Shown: one piece after another, positions 1 through 5,712 of the stretch
How the letters are laid out: each line of letters opens with the position of its first letter
How positions within the stretch are numbered: position 1 is the first letter of the stretch
Source of the DNA: Saccharothrix sp. NRRL B-16314
GTDB lineage: Bacteria; Actinomycetota; Actinomycetes; Mycobacteriales; Pseudonocardiaceae
DNA length: 6,028 nucleotides
Assembly: GCF_000716595.1 (NCBI RefSeq)
Contig: NZ_JNXC01000068.1
Span: 1-6,028, forward strand
Reading direction: 5' to 3'
Notes under the pieces: model-generated
The model's database searches: none
Told to the model about the DNA's origin: nothing
Seen by the model: only the letters and a program-made list of their open reading frames with translations
Translations under genes and position numbers: made by a program

Positions 1-1
1 G

Positions 2-247
<246 letters not shown>

Positions 248-330
248 CCGTGCCGGGCACCGACGACTGGGTCGTCACCGTCGCGGCCCAGGCTGACCTG
301 CCGCGCCGGCTGACGGCCCGGTGACGCACA

Positions 331-360
331 GGGGAGGTCCGGGACAGCCCGGACCTCCCC
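331..360. terminator. Bidirectional hairpin terminator between convergent genes
   Basis: GGGGAGGTCCGGG at 331-343 and its exact complement at 348-360 form a perfect 13-bp, GC-rich stem with a 4-nt ACAG loop. It lies 83 nt after the xylanase stop and 16 nt beyond the peptidase stop, between two convergent genes, so it could end transcripts from both sides. No real U-tract follows on either strand (CTTATT on the plus side), as is common for actinomycete terminators. Confidence 0.85.
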
Positions 361-376
361 CTTATTCGCGCTTACG

Positions 377-2179
377 TCAGACCGTGCCACCCAGGTGGGC
401 CACCAGGAAGGCGGCCGTGTCACCCATGACCCGCACCTCGTTCGCCCGGACGGTGAAACCGTGCCCCTCGTCTTCGTACACGTCGTAGCGCACCTCGACG
501 CCACGCGCGCGCAAAGCGGCGACGATCTGGTCGCTCTCCGCCTTCACCACGCGCGGGTCGTTGGCGCCCTGGATCACGAACAGCGGAGCGGTGATCGCGT
601 CGGCGTGCGTGACCGGTGACCGTGCCAGCAGGAAGTCGGCCTCGGTGTCCGGGTCGCCCACCTTCTCCGCCATCGAGGCGCGCCACGTCTCGGGCACCGA
701 CCGGACCATCGTGAGCAGGTTCGACGGGCCGACGATCGACACCCCCGCCGCCCACAGCGAAGGCAGCCGGGACAGGCAGGACAGCGCGGCGAAACCGCCG
801 TACGACGCGCCCCACACGCCGATCCGAGCCGGGTCGACCCAGTCCAGACCGCGCAAGTACGCCACCGCGCACTCGAAGTCGCCCAGCTCGTCGCCGCCGT
901 AGTCGTGCACGATCAGCCGCTGGTAGGTCTTGCCGTACCCGGTCGAGCCGCGCACGTTCGGCGCGAGCACCGCGATACCCCGCGAGACCAGGTACTGGTA
1001 CAGCCCGGAGTAGTTGTACTGCGGCCGTTCCTGGGCTTCCGGCCCGCCGTGGATGGACAGCACCACACCGTGGACGCCGTCACCGTGCGGCCGGTACAGC
1101 CAAGCGGGAACCTCGCGGCCGTCGTGCGTCGGGTAGCGCACCAGTTGCGGCTCGACGCACGCCACCGAGGGCGCGCCGGACGTCAGGTAGCGCACCTCGT
1201 TCGTGGTCAGGTCGAGCGCGACGACCTCCGTCGGCCGGCTGCCGGTCGCGAGCAGGAACGTCAGCACGTCACCCGCCACGGCCAGCGAGGTGATCACCCC
1301 GGCGGGCAGCTCGGGCAACGCCACCGGCTCGCCGTCCCGCTGCACGACCAGCCGCGAGATGCCGTCCTCGTTCACGGTCCACGCCCGTACCGGACCGGAG
1401 GCCGCCACCTGCTCGACGTCCCACGGCGGCGTCACGAGGTCCGTGATCGCACCGGTCGCCGTCGAGCACCAGCCCAGCGCCAGGAACTCCCGATCCGCGT
1501 TGTGCAGCACGAGGAACCCGGAATCGGTCCATGGTCCCGCGATGTGCAGCCGCTTGTCCTCGTGCGGTGTCACGACCCGCAGCGGCGCGTCCGGGTCGTG
1601 CAAGTCGACGAGACCGAGGTCGGTGTCGGCGATGCTGTGCATGCCGGACGTGAGCAGCCAACGGCCGTCCGGTGACACCGACACCGCGTGCAGCCTCGTG
1701 CCCGCGACGGACTCGACCCGGCGGACGGCACCGGTTTCCAGGTCTTGGACCAGCACGTCCTGCACGGCGGCGTCCCGGTCGTTGCCCGCGTAGACCACGC
1801 TCCGGCCGTCCGGCGTGAACGGCGCGACGTCGCGGAAGTCGTCGATGGTCGACCCGAGCACGTGCTGGCGGTCCACGGTGTCGGTCAGTCGTCGCGGGAT
1901 GCCACCGGCGGCGTCGACCAAGTACAGCTGGAACTGCTCGTCGCCCTGGAAGTCGGCGGTGTACAGCAGGCTCCGGCCGTCCGGCGACCACGCGACCTGC
2001 CGCACCGAGTTCTCGGTGTAGTCGGTGATCCGGCGGGCCGGACCACCGGATACCGGTGTGACGTACAGGTTGTGCGGCCCGTCGGGATTGGCGGCGTACG
2101 CCACGGACGCGCCGTCCGGCGACAGCGCGAGGTTGGAGCGGAAGCGCCGGATCGGCGCGAACTCCGGGTAATCGGTCAT
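377..2179 (-). CDS. S9 family serine peptidase (prolyl oligopeptidase / acylaminoacyl-peptidase type)
   Basis: This 600-aa protein has the S9 two-domain layout. The N-terminal beta-propeller, about residues 10-340, has PD40-type blades with S/T-P-D-G motifs at 20-23, 65-68, 122-125 and 169-172. The C-terminal alpha/beta-hydrolase domain, about 355-600, has the oxyanion HGGP at 377-380, NVRGSTGYG at about 408-416, the nucleophile motif GASYGG with Ser459, Asp541 in GANDPR, and His573 in DEGHGF. The triad is complete, so the enzyme should be active. S9 enzymes cut short peptides, and the propeller keeps out folded proteins. No signal peptide or membrane segment is seen, so it is probably cytoplasmic. 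I chose ATG at 2177-2179, preceded by GGGGGG and in line with the usual start of the propeller; an in-frame GTG at 2236 would add 19 unlikely residues. It is divergent from the beta-helix gene. Peptide specificity cannot be read from the sequence. Confidence 0.93.
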   Translation of the reverse strand: MTDYPEFAPIRRFRSNLALSPDGASVAYAANPDGPHNLYVTPVSGGPARRITDYTENSVRQVAWSPDGRSLLYTADFQGDEQFQLYLVDAAGGIPRRLTDTVDRQHVLGSTIDDFRDVAPFTPDGRSVVYAGNDRDAAVQDVLVQDLETGAVRRVESVAGTRLHAVSVSPDGRWLLTSGMHSIADTDLGLVDLHDPDAPLRVVTPHEDKRLHIAGPWTDSGFLVLHNADREFLALGWCSTATGAITDLVTPPWDVEQVAASGPVRAWTVNEDGISRLVVQRDGEPVALPELPAGVITSLAVAGDVLTFLLATGSRPTEVVALDLTTNEVRYLTSGAPSVACVEPQLVRYPTHDGREVPAWLYRPHGDGVHGVVLSIHGGPEAQERPQYNYSGLYQYLVSRGIAVLAPNVRGSTGYGKTYQRLIVHDYGGDELGDFECAVAYLRGLDWVDPARIGVWGASYGGFAALSCLSRLPSLWAAGVSIVGPSNLLTMVRSVPETWRASMAEKVGDPDTEADFLLARSPVTHADAITAPLFVIQGANDPRVVKAESDQIVAALRARGVEVRYDVYEDEGHGFTVRANEVRVMGDTAAFLVAHLGGTV

Positions 2180-2190
2180 GGTCCCCCCTG

Positions 2191-2220
2191 AGTCTGGTCT
2201 GCCGTTCCAGTTTTCCTCAA
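2191..2220 (-). promoter_or_regulatory. Candidate promoter of the S9 peptidase gene
   Basis: Read on the minus strand, TTGAGG (complement of 2215-2220) is followed by an 18-nt spacer and CAGACT (complement of 2191-2196), which is near the actinomycete TAGNNT -10. The ATG lies only 11 nt beyond the -10, so the leader would be very short and the GGGGGG in front of the ATG might be only partly transcribed. This is a pattern match by eye. The plus-strand promoter for the beta-helix gene must also lie in the 87-bp gap, but I see no clear boxes for it. Confidence 0.25.
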
Positions 2221-2253
2221 CACCGACCGCCGACACTGCGCCACACGGTGATC

Positions 2254-2261
2254 AAGGGAGG
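2254..2261 (+). promoter_or_regulatory. Ribosome binding site setting the GTG start of the beta-helix gene
   Basis: AAGGGAGG lies 5 nt before the GTG at 2267-2269. It is a strong anti-16S match and fixes this start, which also places a clean signal peptide at the N-terminus. Confidence 0.8.
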
Positions 2262-2266
2262 TTTTC

Positions 2267-3376
2267 GTGAGCGGCAGGCTGAAGTTCGCGGGTGTGGCGC
2301 GCAGTACCGCGCTGACCCGGTCAGCGCTGGTGGTGGCGTTGCTGTGCGTCCTGCTGGCGGGCGGGCGGGCCTGGGGCGACGATCGGGTCGCTTTGGTGTG
2401 CTCCAACGACACGGGGGACGACGAGCGGATCAACGCCGCCATCAGCGGCAGCGCGCCCGGCGGCGAGGTGGTGCTGACCGGCACCTGCCTGATCGACGGC
2501 ACGGTGCGACTGGTGGGCGACCGGACGTTGAAGGGCTCGTCCCGCACCGGTGCGGTCATCCGGCAGGCTCCGGGGGCGAACCTGGACGCCATGCTCGCCA
2601 GCGACAGCTACCTGGACGACGTGCCGTGGACGGGTGACCCGGTGACCGTCCGGTCGCTGACCCTGATGGCCGAGCGGTCCACCAACCCGTCCGCCGGTGA
2701 CGCGCTCGTGCTGCGGTCGTGGCAGTCGGTGGTCGAGGACGTCTCCGTGCGGGACGCCAACCGGCACGGCATCCGGGTCACGAACCTGTCGGCCGGCGGG
2801 GTCGCGTTGGCCAACACCCAGGTCAACGGGCGGATCGTGGGCAGTCACATCGACAACTCGGGCGGACGCGGCGTGCACGTGGAGGACACCGGCAACTCGG
2901 TCACCGACTGGCAGCTGCTGGACAACTGGATCGGCGACTCCGGCACCGACGGCATCGGCCTGGACAACGCCGCCGGCTGGCTCGTCCGAGGCAACCACGT
3001 GTACGGGGTCGGCCGCGTCGCCCTGTGGGCCGACCGGCTGTTCGGGTCCTCCATCACGGACAACTACCTGGAGGACTTCGGCGAGTCCGGCATCCGGCTG
3101 TCGATCCAGGGCGAAGCGGCCTCGACCGTCTCCGGCAACCGGGTGTTCGACTTCTCCGGCGGCACGGGCACCTTCCTGGAAACGCGGGTGAACTACGGGA
3201 CCGGCAACCTCGCCGTCATCGGCAACACCCTGCGCGGCAACGGGTCCGGCGTCGGCTTGGACTACCAGCGCGGACCGGGTGCCGGATTGGCGGTCACCTC
3301 GACCGGCAACCTGGTGACGGGCGTGACCACGCCGCGCCGCACCAGCGCCGGGGTGACGGTCACCTCGGGCGCCTGA
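2267..3376 (+). CDS. Secreted right-handed parallel beta-helix protein (pectate-lyase-like fold)
   Basis: This 369-aa protein begins with a Sec signal peptide: basic residues in 4-18, a hydrophobic core at about 19-31, and likely cleavage after Ala-Trp-Gly at 35-37. The mature protein opens with a segment (DDERINAAI, about 51-59) typical of the start of pectate-lyase-superfamily helices. Cys45 and Cys74 may form a disulfide that caps the helix. From about residue 80 to the end it is a ladder of beta-helix rungs with recurring G/D-N positions, e.g. ITDNYLEDF, VSGNRVFDF, VIGNTLRGN and STGNLVTGV. Proteins with this fold are often polysaccharide lyases, hydrolases or epimerases, but many are of unknown activity, and I cannot identify a catalytic motif. 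No anchor or sorting signal is seen, so it is probably released. It lies near a xylanase end and beside a SARP regulator. Its last 115 bp overlap that convergent regulator gene. The fold is confident; the function is unknown. Confidence 0.85.
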   Translation: MSGRLKFAGVARSTALTRSALVVALLCVLLAGGRAWGDDRVALVCSNDTGDDERINAAISGSAPGGEVVLTGTCLIDGTVRLVGDRTLKGSSRTGAVIRQAPGANLDAMLASDSYLDDVPWTGDPVTVRSLTLMAERSTNPSAGDALVLRSWQSVVEDVSVRDANRHGIRVTNLSAGGVALANTQVNGRIVGSHIDNSGGRGVHVEDTGNSVTDWQLLDNWIGDSGTDGIGLDNAAGWLVRGNHVYGVGRVALWADRLFGSSITDNYLEDFGESGIRLSIQGEAASTVSGNRVFDFSGGTGTFLETRVNYGTGNLAVIGNTLRGNGSGVGLDYQRGPGAGLAVTSTGNLVTGVTTPRRTSAGVTVTSGA

Positions 3377-4095
3377 AGCACGCGCCGGTGAGCGGCGCGC
3401 AACGCCTCGCCGGGGCCCGTGCCCAACTCCTCGGCGAGGCGACGGCACATCCGCCGGTGGACCGAGAGAGCTTCGGCCGTGCGGCCCACCCCGTGCAGGG
3501 CGATCACGAGCTGCGCGGTGACGCACTCGTCGAACGGGTGCGCCGCCGCGCGCTCGAACAGCCCCGTCACCACGTCGTGGTAGCGGCCCAACCGCAGCGC
3601 GGCGTCCACGTGCTCGACCTCCGCGAGGTGCCGCTGCTGGACGAGCGCCACCCGCGTCACGTCCAGCCACGCGGTCGTCAACCCCGCGAACGGCTCACCT
3701 CGCCACAACGACAACGCCTGCTCGTGCAGCTCGACGCGTCTCGCGTCGTCCGCTTCCCGGCGCGCCGCCTTGATCAACCGCTGGAACCGGTGCAGGTCCA
3801 CCAGCTCCGGGTCGACGACCAGCTGGTAGGAACCCGGACGCCGCACCAGTTCCACGCCACCCGCACCGGCCAGCGCCTGCCGCAGTCGGTGCAGGTAGCT
3901 GTACAGGGCCGCGAGCGGCCGACGTGGTGGCGTCACACCCCACACCCGGAACACCAGCTTGTCGTAGCCCACCGGATCGTTGGCGTCGACCGCCAACGCC
4001 GCCAGCACGCAGCGCTGCCGTGCGTGCCCCAAACTCGTCGGCACTCCGTTCACGAGCACGTCGACCGCACCGAGCAGTCGGACTTCAACCCCCAC
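3262..4095 (-). CDS. SARP/AfsR-type transcriptional regulator (winged helix plus BTAD)
   Basis: This 277-aa protein has the layout of the Streptomyces antibiotic regulatory protein family. An OmpR/PhoB-like winged helix spans about 3-93 (VRLLGAVDV, then GHARQRCVLAALA, WGVTPPR and the recognition helix at LYSYLHRLRQAL, 64-75). A bacterial transcriptional activation domain of helical repeats spans about 100-240, with LWRGEPFAG, the VHRRMCRRLAEELGTGPG signature and a final AAHRRVL. SARPs bind direct repeats near the -35 region and activate pathway genes. There is no NB-ARC or sensor domain, so this is the small SARP form. The GTG start at 4093-4095 is fixed by an excellent ribosome site 5 nt upstream. 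Residues 241-277, after the BTAD, are an Arg/Pro/Val-rich tail read antisense to the end of the beta-helix gene. A short RLPVEV in it weakly recalls the linker before NB-ARC in larger AfsR proteins. Targets are unknown; autoregulation or control of the divergent gene is inferred. Confidence 0.9.
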   Translation of the reverse strand: MGVEVRLLGAVDVLVNGVPTSLGHARQRCVLAALAVDANDPVGYDKLVFRVWGVTPPRRPLAALYSYLHRLRQALAGAGGVELVRRPGSYQLVVDPELVDLHRFQRLIKAARREADDARRVELHEQALSLWRGEPFAGLTTAWLDVTRVALVQQRHLAEVEHVDAALRLGRYHDVVTGLFERAAAHPFDECVTAQLVIALHGVGRTAEALSVHRRMCRRLAEELGTGPGEALRAAHRRVLQAPEVTVTPALVRRGVVTPVTRLPVEVTANPAPGPRW

Positions 4096-4100
4096 CGCGA

Positions 4101-4109
4101 ACCTCCCCC
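4101..4109 (-). promoter_or_regulatory. Ribosome binding site setting the GTG start of the SARP gene
   Basis: On the minus strand GGGGGAGGT lies 5 nt before the GTG at 4095. It is strong and well spaced, and it supports this start for the regulator. Confidence 0.8.
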
Positions 4110-4125
4110 GTCGTCGGTGACTTAC

Positions 4126-4131
4126 GGTCTA
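4126..4131 (-). promoter_or_regulatory. Candidate -10 box of the SARP gene
   Basis: Minus-strand TAGACC (complement of 4126-4131) partly matches the actinomycete TAGNNT -10 and would give a leader of about 25-30 nt with the full ribosome site. No good -35 lies 17-18 nt upstream, as expected for a promoter that needs an activator. The TGTTCG repeat array begins 22 bp upstream of it. Weak by itself. Confidence 0.25.
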
Positions 4132-4153
4132 GCACCGCCGGGTGCCGTACGGC
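4132..4153. promoter_or_regulatory. Overlapping dyads in the divergent promoter region
   Basis: GCACC (4132-4136) pairs with GGTGC (4141-4145) around GCCG, and GCCGTACGGC (4144-4153) is a perfect 10-bp palindrome that directly abuts the first TGTTCG repeat. Such symmetry suits a dimeric DNA-binding protein. Short palindromes are frequent in GC-rich DNA, so the case rests on position inside a shared promoter region. Confidence 0.35.
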
Positions 4154-4179
4154 TGTTCGGATCTGTTCGAGTTTGTTCG
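4154..4179. promoter_or_regulatory. Three TGTTCG direct repeats at 10-bp period: candidate operator
   Basis: TGTTCG occurs at 4154-4159, 4164-4169 and 4174-4179, each separated by exactly 4 bp, so all three face the same side of the helix. They lie in the 151-bp gap between the divergent SARP gene and the membrane HTH/beta-trefoil gene. SARPs and other OmpR-type winged helices bind direct repeats of 6-7 bp with about 4-bp spacers (commonly an 11-bp period), so this array fits a SARP-like or tandem winged-helix site. Which protein binds is inferred; the HTH of the neighbouring membrane protein is the alternative. Confidence 0.6.
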
Positions 4180-4212
4180 TGCAGGTCAACGGGTTCCGCG
4201 CGGAAACGGCGG

Positions 4213-4240
4213 TGGACGCGGAGGGTTACGCCGGCATCAT
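4213..4240 (+). promoter_or_regulatory. Possible promoter of the HTH/beta-trefoil gene giving a leaderless mRNA
   Basis: TGGACG (4213-4218), a 16-nt spacer and CATCAT (4235-4240) lie so that the -10 ends 6 nt before the GTG at 4247. This is the arrangement seen for leaderless actinomycete genes. It would explain why no normally spaced ribosome site precedes this start (GGAGGG at 4220-4225 is 21 nt away). Both boxes match the consensus only partly. Confidence 0.22.
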
Positions 4241-4246
4241 GGGGAT

Positions 4247-5143
4247 GTGACGCAGCAGGATGATTCGCCACCACGGCCAGAGGACTCGGCGACGGCGGCG
4301 GAGTTCATCGCGTCGATGAAGCGGCTGCGGCTGTGGTCCGGGTTGACCTACCGGCAGCTGGAGGCGAAGGCACGGGCGAACGGCGATGTCCTGCCGTCCA
4401 GCACGACGGCGACGATGCTCAACCGCGACACCCTGCCCAGGGAGTCGCTGGTGTCCGCGTTCGTCCGGGGTTGCGGGCTGGCCGAGCAGGACGTCGAGCG
4501 CTGGTCGGCGGCACGCCGGCGATTAGCCGTGCAGACGCCGGACGTCGAGGAGCCACCGCCCCCGCCGACTCCGCGCAGGCGCTGGAAGTGGTGGGCGGTC
4601 GGCGCGGCGGCGGTGCTCGTGGCCGCCACGGGCGTCGTGCTGCTGGTACAGCCCTCGGACCTGGAGCCACTCCCCGCCGACGGCCGGTACCTGATCCGCC
4701 CGGCCCACACCGCGGACCGCGACCTGTGCGTGGGAGAGGGCCGCGAACGCAACGGGCGGACCAACCGCCCGCTGGCCGTGCAGCGACCGTGCGAGGGCGT
4801 GGTGCCGGACACCTACCTGGAGGCCGTCGGCTCGGGCGTCTTCCTGATCAAGTGGAGGCACCCGCAGGAGGGCTGGGGCTGCCTGTCGGTGGACGGGGCG
4901 TCCCTGGACGATGAGACGCTGCTCGGGCCGACCGACTGCAACTCGGCCGCGCACCAGCGGTTCCTGCTGGAACCCGTGCGCATCCCCGTGCCGAACGGGT
5001 TCACGGTGCGCCCGGTGCACAGCGGCAAGTGCGTCGGCCTGCTGTCCGGCCCCGCCGACGTCGACGCCGGAGCCGAACTGGCGCAGACCACGTGCTCGGG
5101 CCAGGCGGACCAGGAGTTCCTGCTGGAACCGGTCGGACGCTGA
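4247..5143 (+). CDS. One-pass membrane protein: cytoplasmic HTH plus extracellular ricin-like beta-trefoil
   Basis: This 298-aa protein has three parts. Residues 15-95 form an actinobacterial HTH-like domain (TAAEFIASMKRLRLWSGLTY, RQLEAKA, TLPRESLVSAFVRGCG, then W-SAARRRL) known from many XRE-annotated proteins. A Pro-rich, basic stretch (99-114) leads to a single membrane helix at about 115-134. Residues 145-298 form a three-lobed beta-trefoil. Each lobe has a Cys pair (161/182, 212/231, 262/283), and lobes two and three end in the same Q-x-F-LLEPV motif, a variant of the ricin QxW box. The 14-bp DNA repeat TTCCTGCTGGAACC (4961-4974 and 5117-5130) encodes it. By the positive-inside rule the HTH is in the cytoplasm and the trefoil outside. 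Sugar binding is plausible for a trefoil but not shown. The start was chosen because GTG 4247 begins just before the conserved domain; GTG 4142 would place the operator repeats inside the gene. A broken transglutaminase gene follows 14 bp downstream. Confidence 0.85.
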   Translation: MTQQDDSPPRPEDSATAAEFIASMKRLRLWSGLTYRQLEAKARANGDVLPSSTTATMLNRDTLPRESLVSAFVRGCGLAEQDVERWSAARRRLAVQTPDVEEPPPPPTPRRRWKWWAVGAAAVLVAATGVVLLVQPSDLEPLPADGRYLIRPAHTADRDLCVGEGRERNGRTNRPLAVQRPCEGVVPDTYLEAVGSGVFLIKWRHPQEGWGCLSVDGASLDDETLLGPTDCNSAAHQRFLLEPVRIPVPNGFTVRPVHSGKCVGLLSGPADVDAGAELAQTTCSGQADQEFLLEPVGR

Positions 5144-5157
5144 AGGATTCCGAAGCG

Positions 5158-5681
5158 GTGGACGGCGGTGTCGACGCGACACCGATCCTCGACTGGGATC
5201 ACCCACTGGTCCGGTCGCTGGCGGAACGGGTCCCACCGTTCTGGGACAGCGACCCCGTCACCGCGTTGAGGGCGGCGCACCAACTCGTCGCGACCACGGT
5301 GCGACCCGTGTACGCGGTGGATGACGCGCAGCCGATTTCGCGCACCCTCAGCCGGGGAAGGGGGTCGTGCAGCCAGCGGGACTCGTGGTCGACGGGCGGT
5401 TCTGGTATCCGAGGTTCCGCCGGGTGCCGTTCCTCGTGCCGGCGCGGGTCCTCCTGGCGTGGCCGGAGTTCCGGGTGGCGGTGGACTGGGACGGCCTGAC
5501 CTGCTCGCCGGGGACGCCGTCGGCCTGCGACCTGTCCGCGACCGTGCTCACCGACCTCGGGCGGTTCCCCTCGCGCGACGACCTGTTCGCCGATCATGGG
5601 CAGACGCTCTGCGGCCCGCTCACCACCCTGGCGGACCCGTTCCTGAGCCGCTGGGCACCACCCGCCGTCACCGGCCGCTGA
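5158..5681 (+). pseudogene. Transglutaminase-like protein gene, broken by deletion and frameshift
   Basis: The reading starts at GTG 5158 (GAAGGA at 5142-5147, spacer 10 nt) and gives TPILDWDHPLVRSLAERV, then VRPVYAVDDAQPISRTL and GRGSCSQR. The Cys of GSCSQ (codon 5368-5370) fits the transglutaminase-core nucleophile. At about 5377-5380 the sense continues in another frame: GLVVDGRFWYPRFRRVPF, LLAWPEFRV, VDWDG, ACDLSATVLTDLGRFPSRDD, GQTLC and LADPFLSRW, ending at TGA 5679-5681. Without the frame change, translation runs on into an unrelated Arg/Ser-rich sequence to 5499. From memory of the family, intact relatives are about 100 residues longer. They have a helix after the Cys (about 20 residues missing here) and more residues after LAWPEF, so a second, in-frame deletion near 5480 is likely. 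The product should be inactive. It sits 14 bp behind the HTH/beta-trefoil gene and was probably co-transcribed. A sequencing error could explain a frameshift but not the missing segments. Confidence 0.75.
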
Positions 5682-5712
5682 GACGGCGAGCATCGCCTGG
5701 ACCACCGGGTGT

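Noticed and set aside
2321..3670. Long minus-strand open frame of 449 codons across the beta-helix gene
   Set aside because: It is antisense to a gene with a signal peptide and regular beta-helix rungs. Its product is low-complexity Arg/Gly/Ala/Val/Asp-rich with no recognisable domain.
4142..4246. Earlier GTG start at 4142 for the HTH/beta-trefoil protein
   Set aside because: It would place the palindrome and the TGTTCG repeats inside the coding region and add 35 residues with no family resemblance.
3924..4250. Plus-strand open frame of 108 codons
   Set aside because: Its first half is antisense to the start of the SARP gene, and the protein (Arg/Pro/Ser-rich) resembles no family. It is a high-GC shadow.
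2719..4263. Plus-strand open frame of 514 codons across the beta-helix and SARP genes
   Set aside because: It runs out of frame through one real gene and antisense through another. The composition is Arg/Gln/Pro-rich and no domain is seen.
5685..5697. GGCGA-GCA-TCGCC mini hairpin between the transglutaminase pseudogene and the HNH gene as a terminator
   Set aside because: The stem is only 5 bp, has no T-run, and such short dyads are common at this GC content.
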